Of a DNA stretch of 64,000 nucleotides, positions 1 through 11,764 are shown in pieces. The stretch is from the NCBI GenBank assembly GCA_029948255.1, contig JALIZF010001481.1, positions 1 to 64,000 of the forward strand, written 5' to 3'. Position 1 is the stretch's first letter; every line of letters starts with the position of its first letter. The notes beneath the pieces were generated by a model. The model was not told where the DNA came from. It saw only the letters and a list, made by a program, of their open reading frames with translations, and ran no database searches. The DNA is from Telmatactis stephensoni (Eukaryota; Cnidaria; Anthozoa; Actiniaria; Isophelliidae). Position numbers and translations under genes: made by a program.

Positions 1-464
1 ATTTCCGAACAATTCTGTTAGCATATCCATCAATGCAGTCTTCTCCACCACTTTTCTTTTTAAACATTTTATCTTCGTCGGTCCTTGACGGATGTCAGCT
101 GTCAGTATCTACATCTCCAAGCAAATCTGTAATATTCTCCAACATTGCAGTCTTCTCCACTACGCTTCCTTTTTCTAACACTTAACCTGTCCATCCCTTT
201 AGGTCCTATCCAGTCGTCGTTCCACTCATGTACCGAATGCAATTAAAATATAACGTAGCTATAAAGAGTTGTTTTACGTAGATTCGGTGGAATAAGCAAG
301 CTTAAGGGACTGTTTACATTAAGACAAGTTGTCCCTGGTAGCCGAGATAACTCTTTTGTTTTTAGTGTGCCGAGGGAAAAGAAAACGAAAGAGCTATCCC
401 AGCTACCAGGGACAACTCGTCTTCATGTAAACAAGCCCTAAGATGCCATGTGGCTTTTACTCAC
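1..464. other. Intron of the ADAMTS-like gene, left edge
   Basis: Follows the GTGAGT donor at 464-459 of the last visible exon. Apart from the small inverted-repeat element at 306-438 I see no exon or recognisable repeat. Confidence 0.5.
306..438. mobile_element. 133-bp MITE, Harbinger-like
   Basis: Imperfect terminal inverted repeats of about 40 bp (GGGACTGTTTACAT at the left, its complement ATGTAAACAAGCCC at the right) flank a short loop. TAA occurs at both borders (303-305 and 439-441), as expected for the 3-bp TWA target duplications of PIF/Harbinger elements. It sits 26 bp from an exon end in the ADAMTS-like gene. Confidence 0.6.
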
Positions 465-3400
465 CTTGGTGGACATGGCTGCGAGTTACATTTCCTCTTT
501 GGAGTGGGTTTGGTTTTAATGTCGCACTCATTTGAACTAACTTGCTTCTGGTCACGATCACGAAAGCACAATACTTGACGATACTGATAACCTAAGGCGA
601 GTGGACAAGATACGTTTTTGATACAAACACGATACTCTACGACGTTAAATGAACTAAGGCGAGTGGACTGAATGAAATTAAGGCGAGTGGACTGACAAGA
701 TATGTTTTGTGATACGAACACGATACCGACCAACCTAAGGCTAGTGGCAGGACAAGATACGTTTTTGATAAGACTCGGAATACGATACGGATCAACCTAA
801 GGCTAGTGGACAAGATACGTTTTTGATAAGAATACGACACGGATCAGCCTAAGGCGTGTGGACAAGATACGTTTTTGATAGGAACACGATACTGATTACC
901 TAAGGCGTGTGGACACAGATACGTGAAATACATGAAAAGTTCGACGTCTAAATAAATTTTGAACCGCTGGTTCAACTGACGTAGAATGGTCTAGATATTC
1001 AGCACCCCAGAGCCAGAAGAGATATACTGATGACTTAAGGCGAGTGGGTACGAACACGATGCGGTACTTGCCGCAGCGTTTCCACATGGAATCGGATCTA
1101 CCGTCGATCTTTCAAGAACACTCTTTATAATTCGTTACCTCCTGCACAGGTAGCACTACATGGTCCAAAAGCACCAGTCCTCCATTTAAACTCTGCGTGT
1201 TTAGGAAGCACTGTGATGGAATTGGGTACAGAAAACTCGTACGTCACGCCAGGGTTATCAGCTCCTTCTCGTAATAAAATCTAAAGAAGCAGAAAAAACA
1301 AACACTGTCAATGACTTGGGCAAAAGAGGTACCGTTTAAAGAAAAGAACAAAGGAAAAAAGAACAGAAAAAGACGGCCGTACTCTTGCGCAGGAATTAGT
1401 TACAAGAAGCAAGAGATCACAGTTACAGAACACAGTCCTAAAATAGTCCGATGTGAGAAACAAAAACGATTGAGGAAAAAGGAAGGTTCCTACATCCTAC
1501 CATACCTGGACGAGCAGGATACTACGATGCCCACAAAAACAAAACTGCGTTATTTAATTTATTTTATTTACATACTTCGCCACTTGGGCAGGGACGACCC
1601 AAAGAGCAAGCTCCACTACGGGATCCCAAACAAAATACGAAAACTAACAACACATTCGGTCACTGAGAGTACAAATAGCATTAAAGGAAGCATTAAATAG
1701 CATTAAAGATGCATATGATTGACCACAGAAATACATCATATCGATCATGATCACAAAACTTAACGATTTTAAGGTTTGTAATACTCACCACAGCGTGTAT
1801 TGGTTCAGTTGTTGGTCCAAGAGATCGTATCGACTCCAGGCCTGCACTTGACCGTTCATAACGGAACCGTGAGCCTGCGATCTTGTACGTGCGAGGATTT
1901 GTGATGTCAAAATTACCGTTGAAAAAGAAGTTGCCTTTTTCGTCTGCCAAAGCTGAAGATGACAGAGTCGTTTATGAATGGGTGCTTTGAACTTGTTTAG
2001 CCAGCAGTTCCAAAGCGTTGGGGCACGGATGAGAGTAGTACACTCTCTCGTGTTCAGTCAAAGCCTGTGGCCTGAATATTCCTGTAACTAGTTTGGGTTT
2101 CCTTCTATCTTTCGTCATATGTCAAACAATCACAGAAAAAGACCGCTTGGCATCCCAGGAAATTCCTTCCTTCAATTCCCTCTCTACCTCATCCAATAAC
2201 ACTGATTGGAGGAGAAAGGAGAAGGACATGCACAGATTGGGTTGGCCTTGTCCCGACCTATATTACTGATTGTAAAGTTATTTCGACTGTGATTTAATTT
2301 GATTTTGAAGTTCTTACCCAGAAAGTGTCCAACTGACGCAGCTTCGGTGATGACAATGTTGGTGGCACTTCGTGGAATCACCAGAAACTCTTTGTATCCT
2401 TTATTGAAATGAAAAAGTAATAAGTAGGTAGGTCCTTCATATATGGTACATTATAATGGGTCCTATTGTATATAACGTAATAATAATAGTATTTCGTTAT
2501 ATACAATAGGACCCATTATAATGTAACATATATGAAGAACCTACCAATAAATAAGAGTTTGGAAATCACTGTCCCTTTACTCATCTTAGTCTAAAAGATC
2601 GGAATGCAGTCTCTACTCTCAAATCTTCATCAAATCTCCTTGGATAAACGCGTTAATTATGCAGTCGATCTCTGTTAAACGACCACTTTGCAATTTACGG
2701 AAATTTTGATGTGGTTTAACATAGTCTCCTGTACAAGGTTCTATTGGACCCTCTATAAAGCGACTACCTCAATTAAGCGACCATTAGGGAGGTCGCTATA
2801 TACTTACCGTCGCCAACTCCCTTAAATTCACCAGTGATAGTACGACAGTTTCCTCCTTTGCCGTTACATACTCTGCACTTGTCTTCTTTAGCCTTGGAAT
2901 GCATGATAAGGTCACACCCTAGGGGCTGTAATGACACAATGGAGTGAGTATATGTACTAGGCGGGTGTAGAAGATGCATTTTGTTTTATATTTTTAATTC
3001 ATTCGTCTGTCACAAAATGCAGACAAGACTCTACAGCGCACGCTCAGCCCAAGAGGGTCTACACCCCGCCGAGTGAACAGTCAAACGAGCGTCTTGTTTT
3101 AACTATAACTGTAGTACTTTACAGATATTTAATCTGATTGTTTGATAATAGAATTATCTAGGTTGTCTTACTGTCTTACGACTTTCATAAACAGACAGAC
3201 AGGCAGAAATTTTCACTTCAAAGGAAGAATCTCATTTTTCAAGGTCACTGATTAAGGAAAACAAACTACACAAGCAAAAATCACAGGTTAAAATTTTGTC
3301 GTGGTTATTGTCTGGTGGCTTAAACACAAGCAACATACACAGACTCAGTAATGTACTGCTCATCAGCAGTGCTTGTCTTTTCACTAGTGACATAAGCATA

Positions 3401-5998
3401 AGCACAAGCAACATACAAAGACTCAGTAATGTACTGCTCATTAGCAGTGCTTGTCTTTTCACTAGTGACATAAGCATAAGCACAAGCAACATACACAGAC
3501 TTAGTAAATGTACTGCTCATTAGCAGTGCTTGTCTTTTCACTAGTGACATAAGCATAAGCACAAGCAACATACAAAGACTCAGTAATGTACTGTTCGTCA
3601 GCAGTGCTTGTCTTTTCACTAGTGACATAAGTCAAGCAACATACACAGACTCATTAGTCTACTACTCATGAACAGTACTTGTCTTGACTCTCACAAGTAT
3701 TATTAGCTGTGATTGTCTTTTCACTAGAGTGATAAGATGATAATCCAACTCACCTCGCACTTTCCGTTAACACATATATCATAAGAGTCTGGTCTACATC
3801 TGGTGCCATCCACGACCTTGGCTGCCCATCGATAGTAGAAATACTCTCCCTTAGGCATGCAGTTTAACCCGCATGTGTCGTGATCTGATAAGAGTTATAA
3901 TATTGAAGTAGTTTTATAGAATTGAAGTACGATAAATGCTCTTATAAAGAGTGGATATTAGAATTATAAGTGCCATCATTAAGATATGTTAGTGTCATGG
4001 AGAAGGCTAAAGGTGGACAGATACGGCAAGCCTAGTTTTAAATCAAGCTCTCGTTTGCAAGGAAAAGGGTTTGGTAGGGAAGTGAAATATGGGACTTTTT
4101 CTCGCCTTTCTTCTTTCCCACCTATGTGACCAACAGTCCTCTTGTAAGGGGGGAGGGGGGGGGGAAGAGTGGAAAAGGGAAGTGGAAAAGGGAGAAGGGA
4201 ATATGAACAAGGGAGGGGGAGTGGAAAAGGGGAGGGGCAGAGGAAAGGGGGAGGAGTCCTTTGGAGCTTTAGCCCCTAGCTACCCTTATTAATTTTCTGT
4301 ACATATTCTTTTATCGAAAATAAATTAAATTAATCATTACTAAGTTCGCGCAGTTGTGCAATAGCCTAGACAGACCGTACTTGGAATACAAGTGTTATAC
4401 AGAAATGACTGATATTTTTTTATTTATTTTATTTTATTTTTTCAGATTTGCAGAAGCAAATGTGAGAACATTTAAGATCTAGGAAGAAAACGCATTTGTC
4501 CAGTTGACAACAAAACGCACATACACATTTTGCGTCCCACCTTTTACACCGTGCAATTCATATAAAGAGTAAGTATAAACGTATTTTACCTGGTATGTAG
4601 GGAACCCATTTGTATTTTCTGCCTTCCAGCGTCTTATTGTTAAACGTAGCACACTGCTCATAACGGTAGTCACCAGACCCTTCCGGACAGTCCTGCAATC
4701 AAAATGACGTCATAGTCAACGTCACAGTCAAAATATGACGTCATAACAAAACAAAGGACGCCGACTGAATAAATGTATACTTTGATAGTATATTCCTGTT
4801 ATCCGACTTCCTTTCCAAGACTCCGACTTTCCCTCTACGCATGCAACAGTAATTCATTCGCGTCTAGGACGGTTTACGTTTACGTGCGTTTACGTACGTA
4901 ATAGGTACGAGGTGAAGAGAGAAGTTTTAGTTTTTAAAACTCATTAATTCTATTTTCAACATTTCATGCATGATCAGATTCTGATGGCACCAGCTGCCAT
5001 CTACCGTGCAACGATAACGCTAGACTTGTATCAGAGCTTCTGTCATAGCACCACGTACTCGTTCCACGAGTGTCACGGCATGTCACGTGGTGTTTAAGAG
5101 TGAACGAAATTTGTGACATTAGTATCATGTCACGTCATGTCACTTGGTACACGACAGTGCACGGAATATGTGACACTAGTATGTCACGTCATGTCACGTG
5201 GTGCATAAGAGTGCACGAAATTTGTGACACTTGTATGTCACGTCATGTCACTTGGTACACGACAGTGCACGGAATTTGTGACACTAGTATGTCACGTCAT
5301 GTCACGCGATTGTTACCTGGATATTACACGTTCTGTACTTCCGTCTTGGTTTAGGACAGGATCTAGAACCATCGTCCCTGCGATGAAGTATTTGTTCACT
5401 GGTTAATTATATACACAGTAAAAGCTGTACCTTGTAATATTAGCGATAAATGTCCATTGTTTAACCCCTTTATGCCCAGCTGATAAAACTAATCTAATAC
5501 TAAACAGCAGACACTGGGATATCCTGAGCTGTCGGCTCAATCTTCACCCCAGAAAATCAGTTCAATAAATTAAAGCCCAAGTGCACAATCTCATACCATC
5601 AGACTTTAGTTATAGTTTATAATAAAAGAAACTCGTTACAAAGGCTATAGGCTCAGATCGGTCACTCCTCTTCTTCTTTGCCTTTCTTTTCTCTTCCCTT
5701 CTCAATTTTTCTTTCGCCTTTCTTTCATTTTCTACTTTCGTCGCCGTCTTCTAACCTTGCCCTTCCCTCTCCTATTATATGCATTTTCTGACTTATATTT
5801 TCGCTTCCATGCCTTCGACTTTCTGTTCGTTATTCTTCATTTCCCCTCCCTAGTAATCCATAAGTCTCTTGCTGTTTTCTTCAACTAAATCAGTACAAAG
5901 ACTTACGTTACATCTAGACATTTCCTATCTTGGTATGAGACGCCCACTCCGCAAGAACGAGAACATGGCGACCATTCTCCCCAATCACCACTAGAATC
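465..5998 (-). CDS. ADAMTS-like / THSD4-type secreted matrix protein, internal part (3' end beyond left edge)
   Basis: Nine exons, all in phase, read right to left: 5998-5907, 5377-5317, 4692-4590, 3884-3754, 2925-2808, 2398-2318, 1952-1789, 1280-1139 and 591-465 (1019 nt, about 339 residues). Order of domains: a first TSP1 repeat (WGEWSPCSRSCG, then SRSCPKPRRKYRTCN), the ADAMTS cysteine-rich region (YEQCATFNN; CRPDSYDICVNGKCE; DKCRVCNGKGGNC), the spacer (FLVIPRSATNIVITE; FNGNFDITNPRTYKIAG; LLREGADNPGVTYEFSVP), and a second TSP1 repeat (FKWRTGAFGPCSATCAGG, split over the last two exons, ending RKCNSQPCPPR). No metalloprotease or disintegrin exon was found to the right, which favours an ADAMTS-like (ADAMTSL/THSD4/papilin) protein over a true ADAMTS. 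Such proteins are secreted and bind extracellular matrix and microfibrils. The last exon ends in a GT donor, so more TSP1 repeats are expected beyond position 1. Introns carry three minisatellites. Family assignment is solid; the exact orthologue is inference. Confidence 0.88.
591..1060. repeat. Minisatellite with about 55-bp degenerate unit
   Basis: The motif CCTAAGGCGAGTGGAC followed by AAGATACGTTTTTGATA and AACACGATAC recurs near 591, 654, 682, 733, 794, 849, 899 and 1034. It fills most of the intron between the last two ADAMTS-like exons. The first unit contains the splice acceptor of exon 591-465. Confidence 0.8.
2427..2545. repeat. AT-rich fold-back (MITE-like hairpin)
   Basis: Arms of about 55 bp (for example CATTATAATGGGTCCTATTG and its complement) are separated by a loop of about 10 bases. 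Located in an ADAMTS-like intron. No clear target duplication. Confidence 0.7.
3322..3650. repeat. Minisatellite, 79-bp unit x about 4
   Basis: The unit begins AAGCAACATACA(C/A)AGACT and includes GCAGTGCTTGTCTTTTCACT. Copies start near 3322, 3400, 3480, 3560 and 3632 (partial). Intronic. Open frames across it are artefacts of the repeat. Confidence 0.85.
4141..4260. repeat. Purine-rich G-run tract
   Basis: About 120 bp almost purely of G and A on the plus strand with several runs of four or more G, capable of G-quadruplex or triplex structure. Intronic in the ADAMTS-like gene. Confidence 0.6.
5075..5312. repeat. Minisatellite of CACGT-containing units
   Basis: Half-units of about 57 bp alternate in two versions (…GGTGCATAAGAGTGCACG… and …TTGGTACACGACAGTGCACG…), giving a period of about 112 bp. 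Each starts with the near-palindrome TGTCACGTCATGTCAC. The array ends five bases from the end of exon 5377-5317. Confidence 0.85.
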
Positions 5999-6021
5999 CT
6001 AAAACAATAATTCTAGTTTAT

Positions 6022-6175
6022 AATTGAAAGATATTCTTACTCAGCAGCTCGAAATATGAAAGAGAGAAACAGAGCTTTCGACACCCATCCAGGAGTCTTT
6101 GTCAATGCTAAGATGGATTTTAGCGCGTATTATCAGGGCTAAGCTGAGCTGGTGAGTAAGAATATCTTTCAATTT
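6022..6175. repeat. Fold-back element, 154 bp
   Basis: TAATTGAAAGATATTCTTACTC at the left is repeated inverted (GAGTAAGAATATCTTTCAATT) at the right, with a loop of about 95 bp. It lies 24 bp upstream of an ADAMTS-like TSP1 exon. Confidence 0.7.
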
Positions 6176-6254
6176 AAAATAAAATAACAGTATAAGAACC
6201 TCCACTCCGTCTTTAATAATTCTAGTATTGATGGAAGCTTTCATCATTTCTTTG

Positions 6255-6480
6255 GTGGATTATGTTTATCAGTTCATAAACATTTATGAGTAATGCACAG
6301 GGCTTTTTCTCTGGAGTTTCGAATGACTTTGAAGTCAAATATGTTATTCCCATCCGGACACATACACTCTTTGCACCGTTTTGCAGCACCACTGAACATG
6401 AACATCGTACTCATTCAAATAATTACGCTCGTGATCATCAACACACGTTCTGACCACTCCCTTACCACAAGACACTATCG
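6255..6480 (-). pseudogene. Possible cysteine-rich (TSP1/VWC-like) exon remnant
   Basis: On the minus strand one frame reads SCGKGVVRTC and continues open to about 6340. An overlapping frame reads RCKECMCPDG followed by an open stretch to a stop near 6265. Cysteine spacing of this kind recalls a TSP1 half-repeat followed by a VWC-like knuckle, but the two parts are in different frames and the flanking splice sites are poor. It lies just upstream of the first TSP1 exon of the ADAMTS-like gene. It could be a decayed exon or chance. Confidence 0.22.
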
Positions 6481-6794
6481 ATCTTAATAATCCTTGAGAC
6501 GGATTCCATAAGTCGGCTTGTGTGCCGATGATAAGCGATCGTGGTGAATTATGGAATTAGTCTGTATTTTGACTTGATTATACAATCAATATTTCAGCAC
6601 AGATTCGTTGGAATATCAATACAGCATTATTTAAACACAGAAAGAGCTCCGCACCCTAATTAACTAAACACCCAGGTTTCTCGAATTCGATTACTCTCTA
6701 ATCGAACACAGACACTCGAACTCGGTTGCTTTGGAAACCCTCGATCCGGCTCGGTCACTTTGAACACCTCGCTAAATCGTACTCGGGCACTTTA

Positions 6795-7207
6795 CAGCGG
6801 CGGATTTAGAATTTTTGAAAGGGGGGGGCACCATTTTACAAAACACGTTGGTGGGGGTTTAGCTTCCTTAACCCCCCCCCCCCCCTAAAGTAAATGATAA
6901 CATCGCAGGGCTGTAGCAAGCAATGAAATTTTGAATGGCTAAAAACCAATACTATGACTATCCTCTTTCGCGAGCGCAGCGAGCGCGAAATTTGAGCTTT
7001 AAAGGCGCGTCAATTTGATTAATAATTACGATAAAACCAACAACAACAAATATTTAGAAAGTAAAGCTTTGGGAAAGTATATTGTCCTATACGTTTAGAC
7101 AGAAGATATATAGAGTGTGTGTGAGAGAGAAAGATAGAAAATAAGGAAGGCCCAACTGAAAAGGGGGGAGCACCGGCCCCCCTGGCCCCCCCTTGGATCC
7201 GCCACTG
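6795..7207. mobile_element. hAT-like MITE with CAGYGGCGGAT ends
   Basis: Left end CAGCGGCGGATTTAG, right end GGATCCGCCACTG (complement CAGTGGCGGATCC), each followed inward by poly-G/poly-C blocks. This terminus is typical of widespread hAT-type MITEs in invertebrates. A clean 8-bp duplication is no longer visible. Confidence 0.6.
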
Positions 7208-8673
7208 CCTTATTCACAACCCGCTTACGTGAACACGGTACTTTGAACACTCTTCGAACTCGAACTAGGGTACTTTGAACACCCCTCAAACATGATCACT
7301 TTGATATTCCGCTAACTCGGAATAAGCTATTTTGGACCGTCGCTATCAAGACACACGTTCGTTTCTATATTTTTGAGTCGGATTTTTCGTTTACTTTGCA
7401 AGTTCTAAATGGCGGGGTTAAGTGCGTACAAGAAAAGTAGCAAACTCAATACTAACTGCACGCGAGCAATTAGTTTGTAATATCAACCTACTTTAATGGG
7501 TCAGACGCCATATTTACAGCAAAATATGTACATTAAGAAATCTTGCATTTTTGAGGTTACTGGCATAATTGTGGAACAATTGAATTACTACTGGAACGTC
7601 CAGTGTGCTGATAGACGCATATATCATAAAGCTGTTGAGTCCGTTGCATTGAATATCTTCTAAAATCTTAATAATTCCTAATATTTACCGGCCACTAAAC
7701 TAGGATAAGACAAGATAAAGTTTTGGGCCTCTTTAGCAATATGGATACGAGCCACACGAATTTTGCTGTTGAGAAAATATTGAAGATATCGTTCCGAATA
7801 AGTTGTGATTTGGTTTAAGATGAGTCAGCAGTACGAAGAAGATTTGAGATAAGGTTTTGCTACAGTGTTTTCATGAATTTCCTAACGACTGCCCTTAATG
7901 ATAATACCAGACTCTACCAGACCGTTTCTGCTTGATAGCTGATGACTTCGTCATGGTGCTAAATGCAGTGTAGTCGCATACTTAGAAAAACAAACCATTA
8001 AATTTAGCTTAGCACTATTGAAGGTGCTGAACCCACGGCGGCAAAAACAACATGATAACAACTGAAGTTTATTTTCAGCATTCCCAGGGCTTGTCTATAA
8101 TTGCTGTGAATACACTCATTGCAAACATTCCACTGTTCTATCCCCAATATCATTTTAAAACATCTCGCAAATTACCAAACGTTTTAAAACAGGGCCCGGT
8201 TGCTGGAAGGTTTGGTTAGCGATGACCAGGCTAACGTCTAAAGAAACCCTATGGATTTTAGCTGTGGCTACACGGACGATTTTTTGCTTGCAAAGGCGAC
8301 ATGATTTTTTGACACCACCAACGTTACAGTTTCGTGCACCATATTTGTTTATGAAAATCAGTCCTTCACGTCACGGCGCCTTTATCGCCAGCATTTGCTA
8401 CCAGCATTTTTCGCTCGTGTAACTGCCACGTTGGTGATTTCAAAAAATCGCGTCGCCTATGCAAGCAAAAAATCGCTCATGTAGCCGCGGCTTTACCGGG
8501 CCCAGAGCTCGAAGTGGTTGTATAAAGAATTTGAACTTAATTTGCATCAATGGCTATAGATATAGCCTGAAGGACAAAGACTTTGTGTTGAATGACTGAC
8601 ACGAAAGGCGACTCGAGACAAACATCTGCTGGTGTAAATGGGATTAGAAGAATAAAAACTTTAGTTAGCGGAT

Positions 8674-10657
8674 CTAGCTAGCGATAAGTTGCTCAACAAG
8701 TCCACGCGTACTTCCGTCTTGCCCTGGAAGCTCCAAGTTTGCAGTCACGGTAGACCCAATGAACCAACTTGTGACTGTTTTGATTACGACCGGTATTTCC
8801 GAACTCGTGCCGCGAAAGTGACCATTGAAAGGTTTCAACATCACACGCGGCTGAAATTAGAACAAAAAATGTTTGCCAATTCGGGTACTTTAGAAACTTG
8901 GTATCGAGTAACTGTTTGTAAGGATCTGAAACATTTCTCAAATGCTCAGGATTGATAGAAGGAAATTCTTGAACATTTTGAAGTACCGACTTTGAGTGCT
9001 GTTGGCTCCAGGAGTTTGCGATATTTTAGATAGTGAAAGTTATAAAACTTTCTCTCATTTTTGTCTTGTCTTGTCTTGTTTTCCCGCCATCAGAGAGATT
9101 AATTTTGGGAATGTAATTTTTTGTTTTGAAAAATAATCAGATCAATTCATCCCACGTCTCCTTCTAGACATTTCACAATCGAATCTTCACAATCACCGAA
9201 AACAACCCTGTTATTTCCTTTTCATACGGCTAACAGTCCACCAAAAATCTGCTCCAACATCCTGAATACAACTCGTAAAATGTCTCAGTTCTTAAGGCAG
9301 CCATTGTTTAATTGATCAGATTGATTTCACGTCAAACTACAAGAATCTAATGGAAGGGTTTGTCCCTGGTGGGGTAACTTCCGTTTCAACTCGGTAAATC
9401 ACACTTCGGACACTATTGATACTTTGCTTGCAGCGCTAAAATCGCTGATAAAATACTATTTATTTTCCTTAGGCATGTTGTTTGTTTTCTGATACGCAAA
9501 GATTTGACCCCAGATTAAGTACCTTGGTATGTATTACGAGTACTAAGAGTTGCATAATAATCAGGCATAAAAAATAGATTTAGTGGATCGTGCATAACTT
9601 CGTTACAATTTACTTGATTTCACTCCAGATTCTAAACATATATTAAAGTCGAGGTTTATAAATGCTATTTAGCGCGCGATAAACGATACGTTCACTATAT
9701 ACAGACAAGGTCACGAAGCCACTAAAATGAATTTCTTATCTGAAGCTCTATTCCTTACATCCGTTCTGGAGAAGCACTACAGAAATATCGCTCCTCCAAA
9801 CTGATTTCCCCCATTTCTAAAACAATCCCCACAATATTTTTAAAAACCAAAATACATGGAATACATGTTTTAAATTGCTCAGAATATACTCTGATTCTTG
9901 GATCAACACGATGCCATGTTGTGACAAGTTGTCAACTGTAATGATTGGTTGCTGGTATAGTATGGAAGAAGAATTTCTTGAAATAGCAAAGGCAAGTCAA
10001 CCACTTATTCACGTACCTGTGAAACAGCTCTCTGGACCACCAGTAAAGATAAGATAAGGACCGAAGTCGAATAGCTGAAGAAAGAACAAAGAACATATTA
10101 TTAATTAACAAACTTATTAAGGGCTGTCAGACAGATGGAGAATTCCAATTGCATTTCAAGAACTTTCGCAATTCCTTCAAGAACACATAAATTGCACGTG
10201 TAGTGAGTGTGCCAGAAGAAACTTTATGAACTCGTTCTTTTTATCATAAAAAATGCTTAATAGCATCGGGGCTTACACTCAGACATAGGTTAAAGTATTA
10301 ATTAAAACAGAACATCGTATCATGTTTGTGGTTCCCTGTAACAGTTGTAGGAATTGTCCACTATGTTGTTCGATGACATGTGAGCCAAAACCACAAAACG
10401 CAATCGGGATGCTTTCGTGAAAAAATATCCTTCTAGTCAAGGACGCGTATTACACACTCACAACACAGAAAACGCGGTCTAAAAACAATGTGGAAAACTT
10501 GCCAACACTTGAAAATCTTCATCTTGCGATAAAATCTTAAACTAGAAGACGAGATGACTGACAGACGAATAAAAACTTCAACTACTTTAAGCAGTCGCGA
10601 TGAAGAAACTTTTCAACTAAAGCACATGGCTACTTACTGGATTGTTGTGAAAGCCAT
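8674..10657 (-). CDS. Signal-peptide-coding exons, probable 5' end of the ADAMTS-like gene
   Basis: Three exons join in phase. Exon 1 (10657-10638) starts with ATG and codes six residues plus two bases, followed by the donor GTAAGT. Exon 2 (10074-10017) follows a TTCAG acceptor. Together they give a 26-residue leader with a hydrophobic core (SVLILSLLVV) and a plausible cleavage site near AVSQ. Exon 3 (from 8850, after a strong pyrimidine tract and TTTCAG) continues in frame for 58 residues (PRVMLKPFNGHFRG, VVIKTVTSWF, ANLELPGQDG) to a TAG at 8674-8676. I do not recognise this domain. Either an unseen donor in exon 3 (candidates such as GTACGC near 8702 or GTTGAG near 8690) leads on to the TSP1 exon at 5998, giving a secreted protein with a signal peptide and a short N-terminal module before TSP1, or this is an 84-residue secreted peptide gene. 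No AATAAA is obvious just after the stop, which mildly favours the first reading. Confidence 0.5.
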
Positions 10658-11764
10658 CGACGACACTCTCAGTTTCTGTTCGACTTTGCCACCAAAATAT
10701 CTCAAGTTTCAAGAGAGATTTCCCTTCAAAGACGGATAATTGCAACACAACGAGAAGAACTCTCGGTCGAGTTGTGAACAGTCACTGCTGAACCCGCTGC
10801 ACTGTGTGACAATATATATGTTTGTAAAGACTTTGGCTAGCACCCTTTGACAGTCCTGACCATTATAGAGTGATGAGTGACGTGCCTTTCCGGCTGTCCC
10901 ATTGAACGGCAGCCAAGCGCGCGCCAACTTCTCGGAGAATGTCTGAGATTTTAGGCGGGTACTTTAAAAAATTTCTCTTTCTCTAAGCCATAAGTAAATA
11001 TTTCTAAGATAAACAGCTTTTTGGGTGATTATTAGGAATTTTGTAATTCATTGTTTGGGTTGTGAAGTTTTTTCGTGGTTGGCATGTTTCTTCAACTGAA
11101 AATAATATATTTCGCACTGGCGATTCCTTCGTGACTTCCTCCCGGGCTTCCTGAAGACATATCAAGTTTAATGTTGAACGTTTAGTGTTTGGGGTCAGCT
11201 CACTTATCAGTACCTATATCTGTAAACTGCTAATGTGGAAATATGAAAAAATAATTGCTTAACAAATAGCAATCAAATTTATTAATGAAGGATGTTTTTG
11301 AGTGCAGATTGTGATTTTAAGTTTGAATGGGTTATTTGAGTTTTGAGGTTCAGGTCGAAAAACTAAGCCGGAACGTACATGAAAGTTCAAAATAACGTAA
11401 ACAAGACTATATCGAATCAAGAAACAGAGAAAGGAGTAGAATGTGTAACAACACAAGTCAACAATAAATGGAGAACAACTAGTCAATCAATTGAAACGAT
11501 ATTAATATCATCAGTACGTCATCGAGGAATCTATTAGCGCCAACGGGTCTTGTGCCACATTAATATTATCGACGCTGTACCCCGAACACATTGATCACGA
11601 CCAATACATTTAACCACTTTTCATAATTATAAGGAAGGTCAATGCTATAATCATGGTGTATCAATAGAATATTGAATAAGCTTGTGGCAAAATCAAACAT
11701 AGCTCCACCTTGAGAGGAATTGACAGCTCTAGTCTATCACCCCGGGTTGGCGTTGCCCAAGGAA

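Larger units (their letters stand above)
5999..8673. other. Probable intron or intergenic DNA
   Basis: Between the first TSP1 exon and the 8850 exon. Holds the fold-back at 6022-6175, the cysteine-rich remnant near 6.4 kb and the hAT-like MITE. From 7210 to 8670 I see nothing I can name. Confidence 0.4.

Noticed and set aside
592..1060. CRISPR-like regular repeats
   Set aside because: Units are contiguous and degenerate with no unique spacers, in a eukaryotic intron.
1311..1700. 129-codon plus-strand frame, Lys/Arg-rich
   Set aside because: Lies in an intron of the ADAMTS-like gene, no recognisable domain, low-complexity composition.
3232..3628. Repetitive open frames in both directions
   Set aside because: Produced by a 79-bp minisatellite inside an intron; no start context or domain.
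5070..5406. Plus-strand frame with repeated MSRHVTW
   Set aside because: Translation of a minisatellite.
8689..8955. Plus-strand 88-codon frame
   Set aside because: Overlaps a minus-strand exon that has a strong acceptor and phase match; the plus frame has no features.
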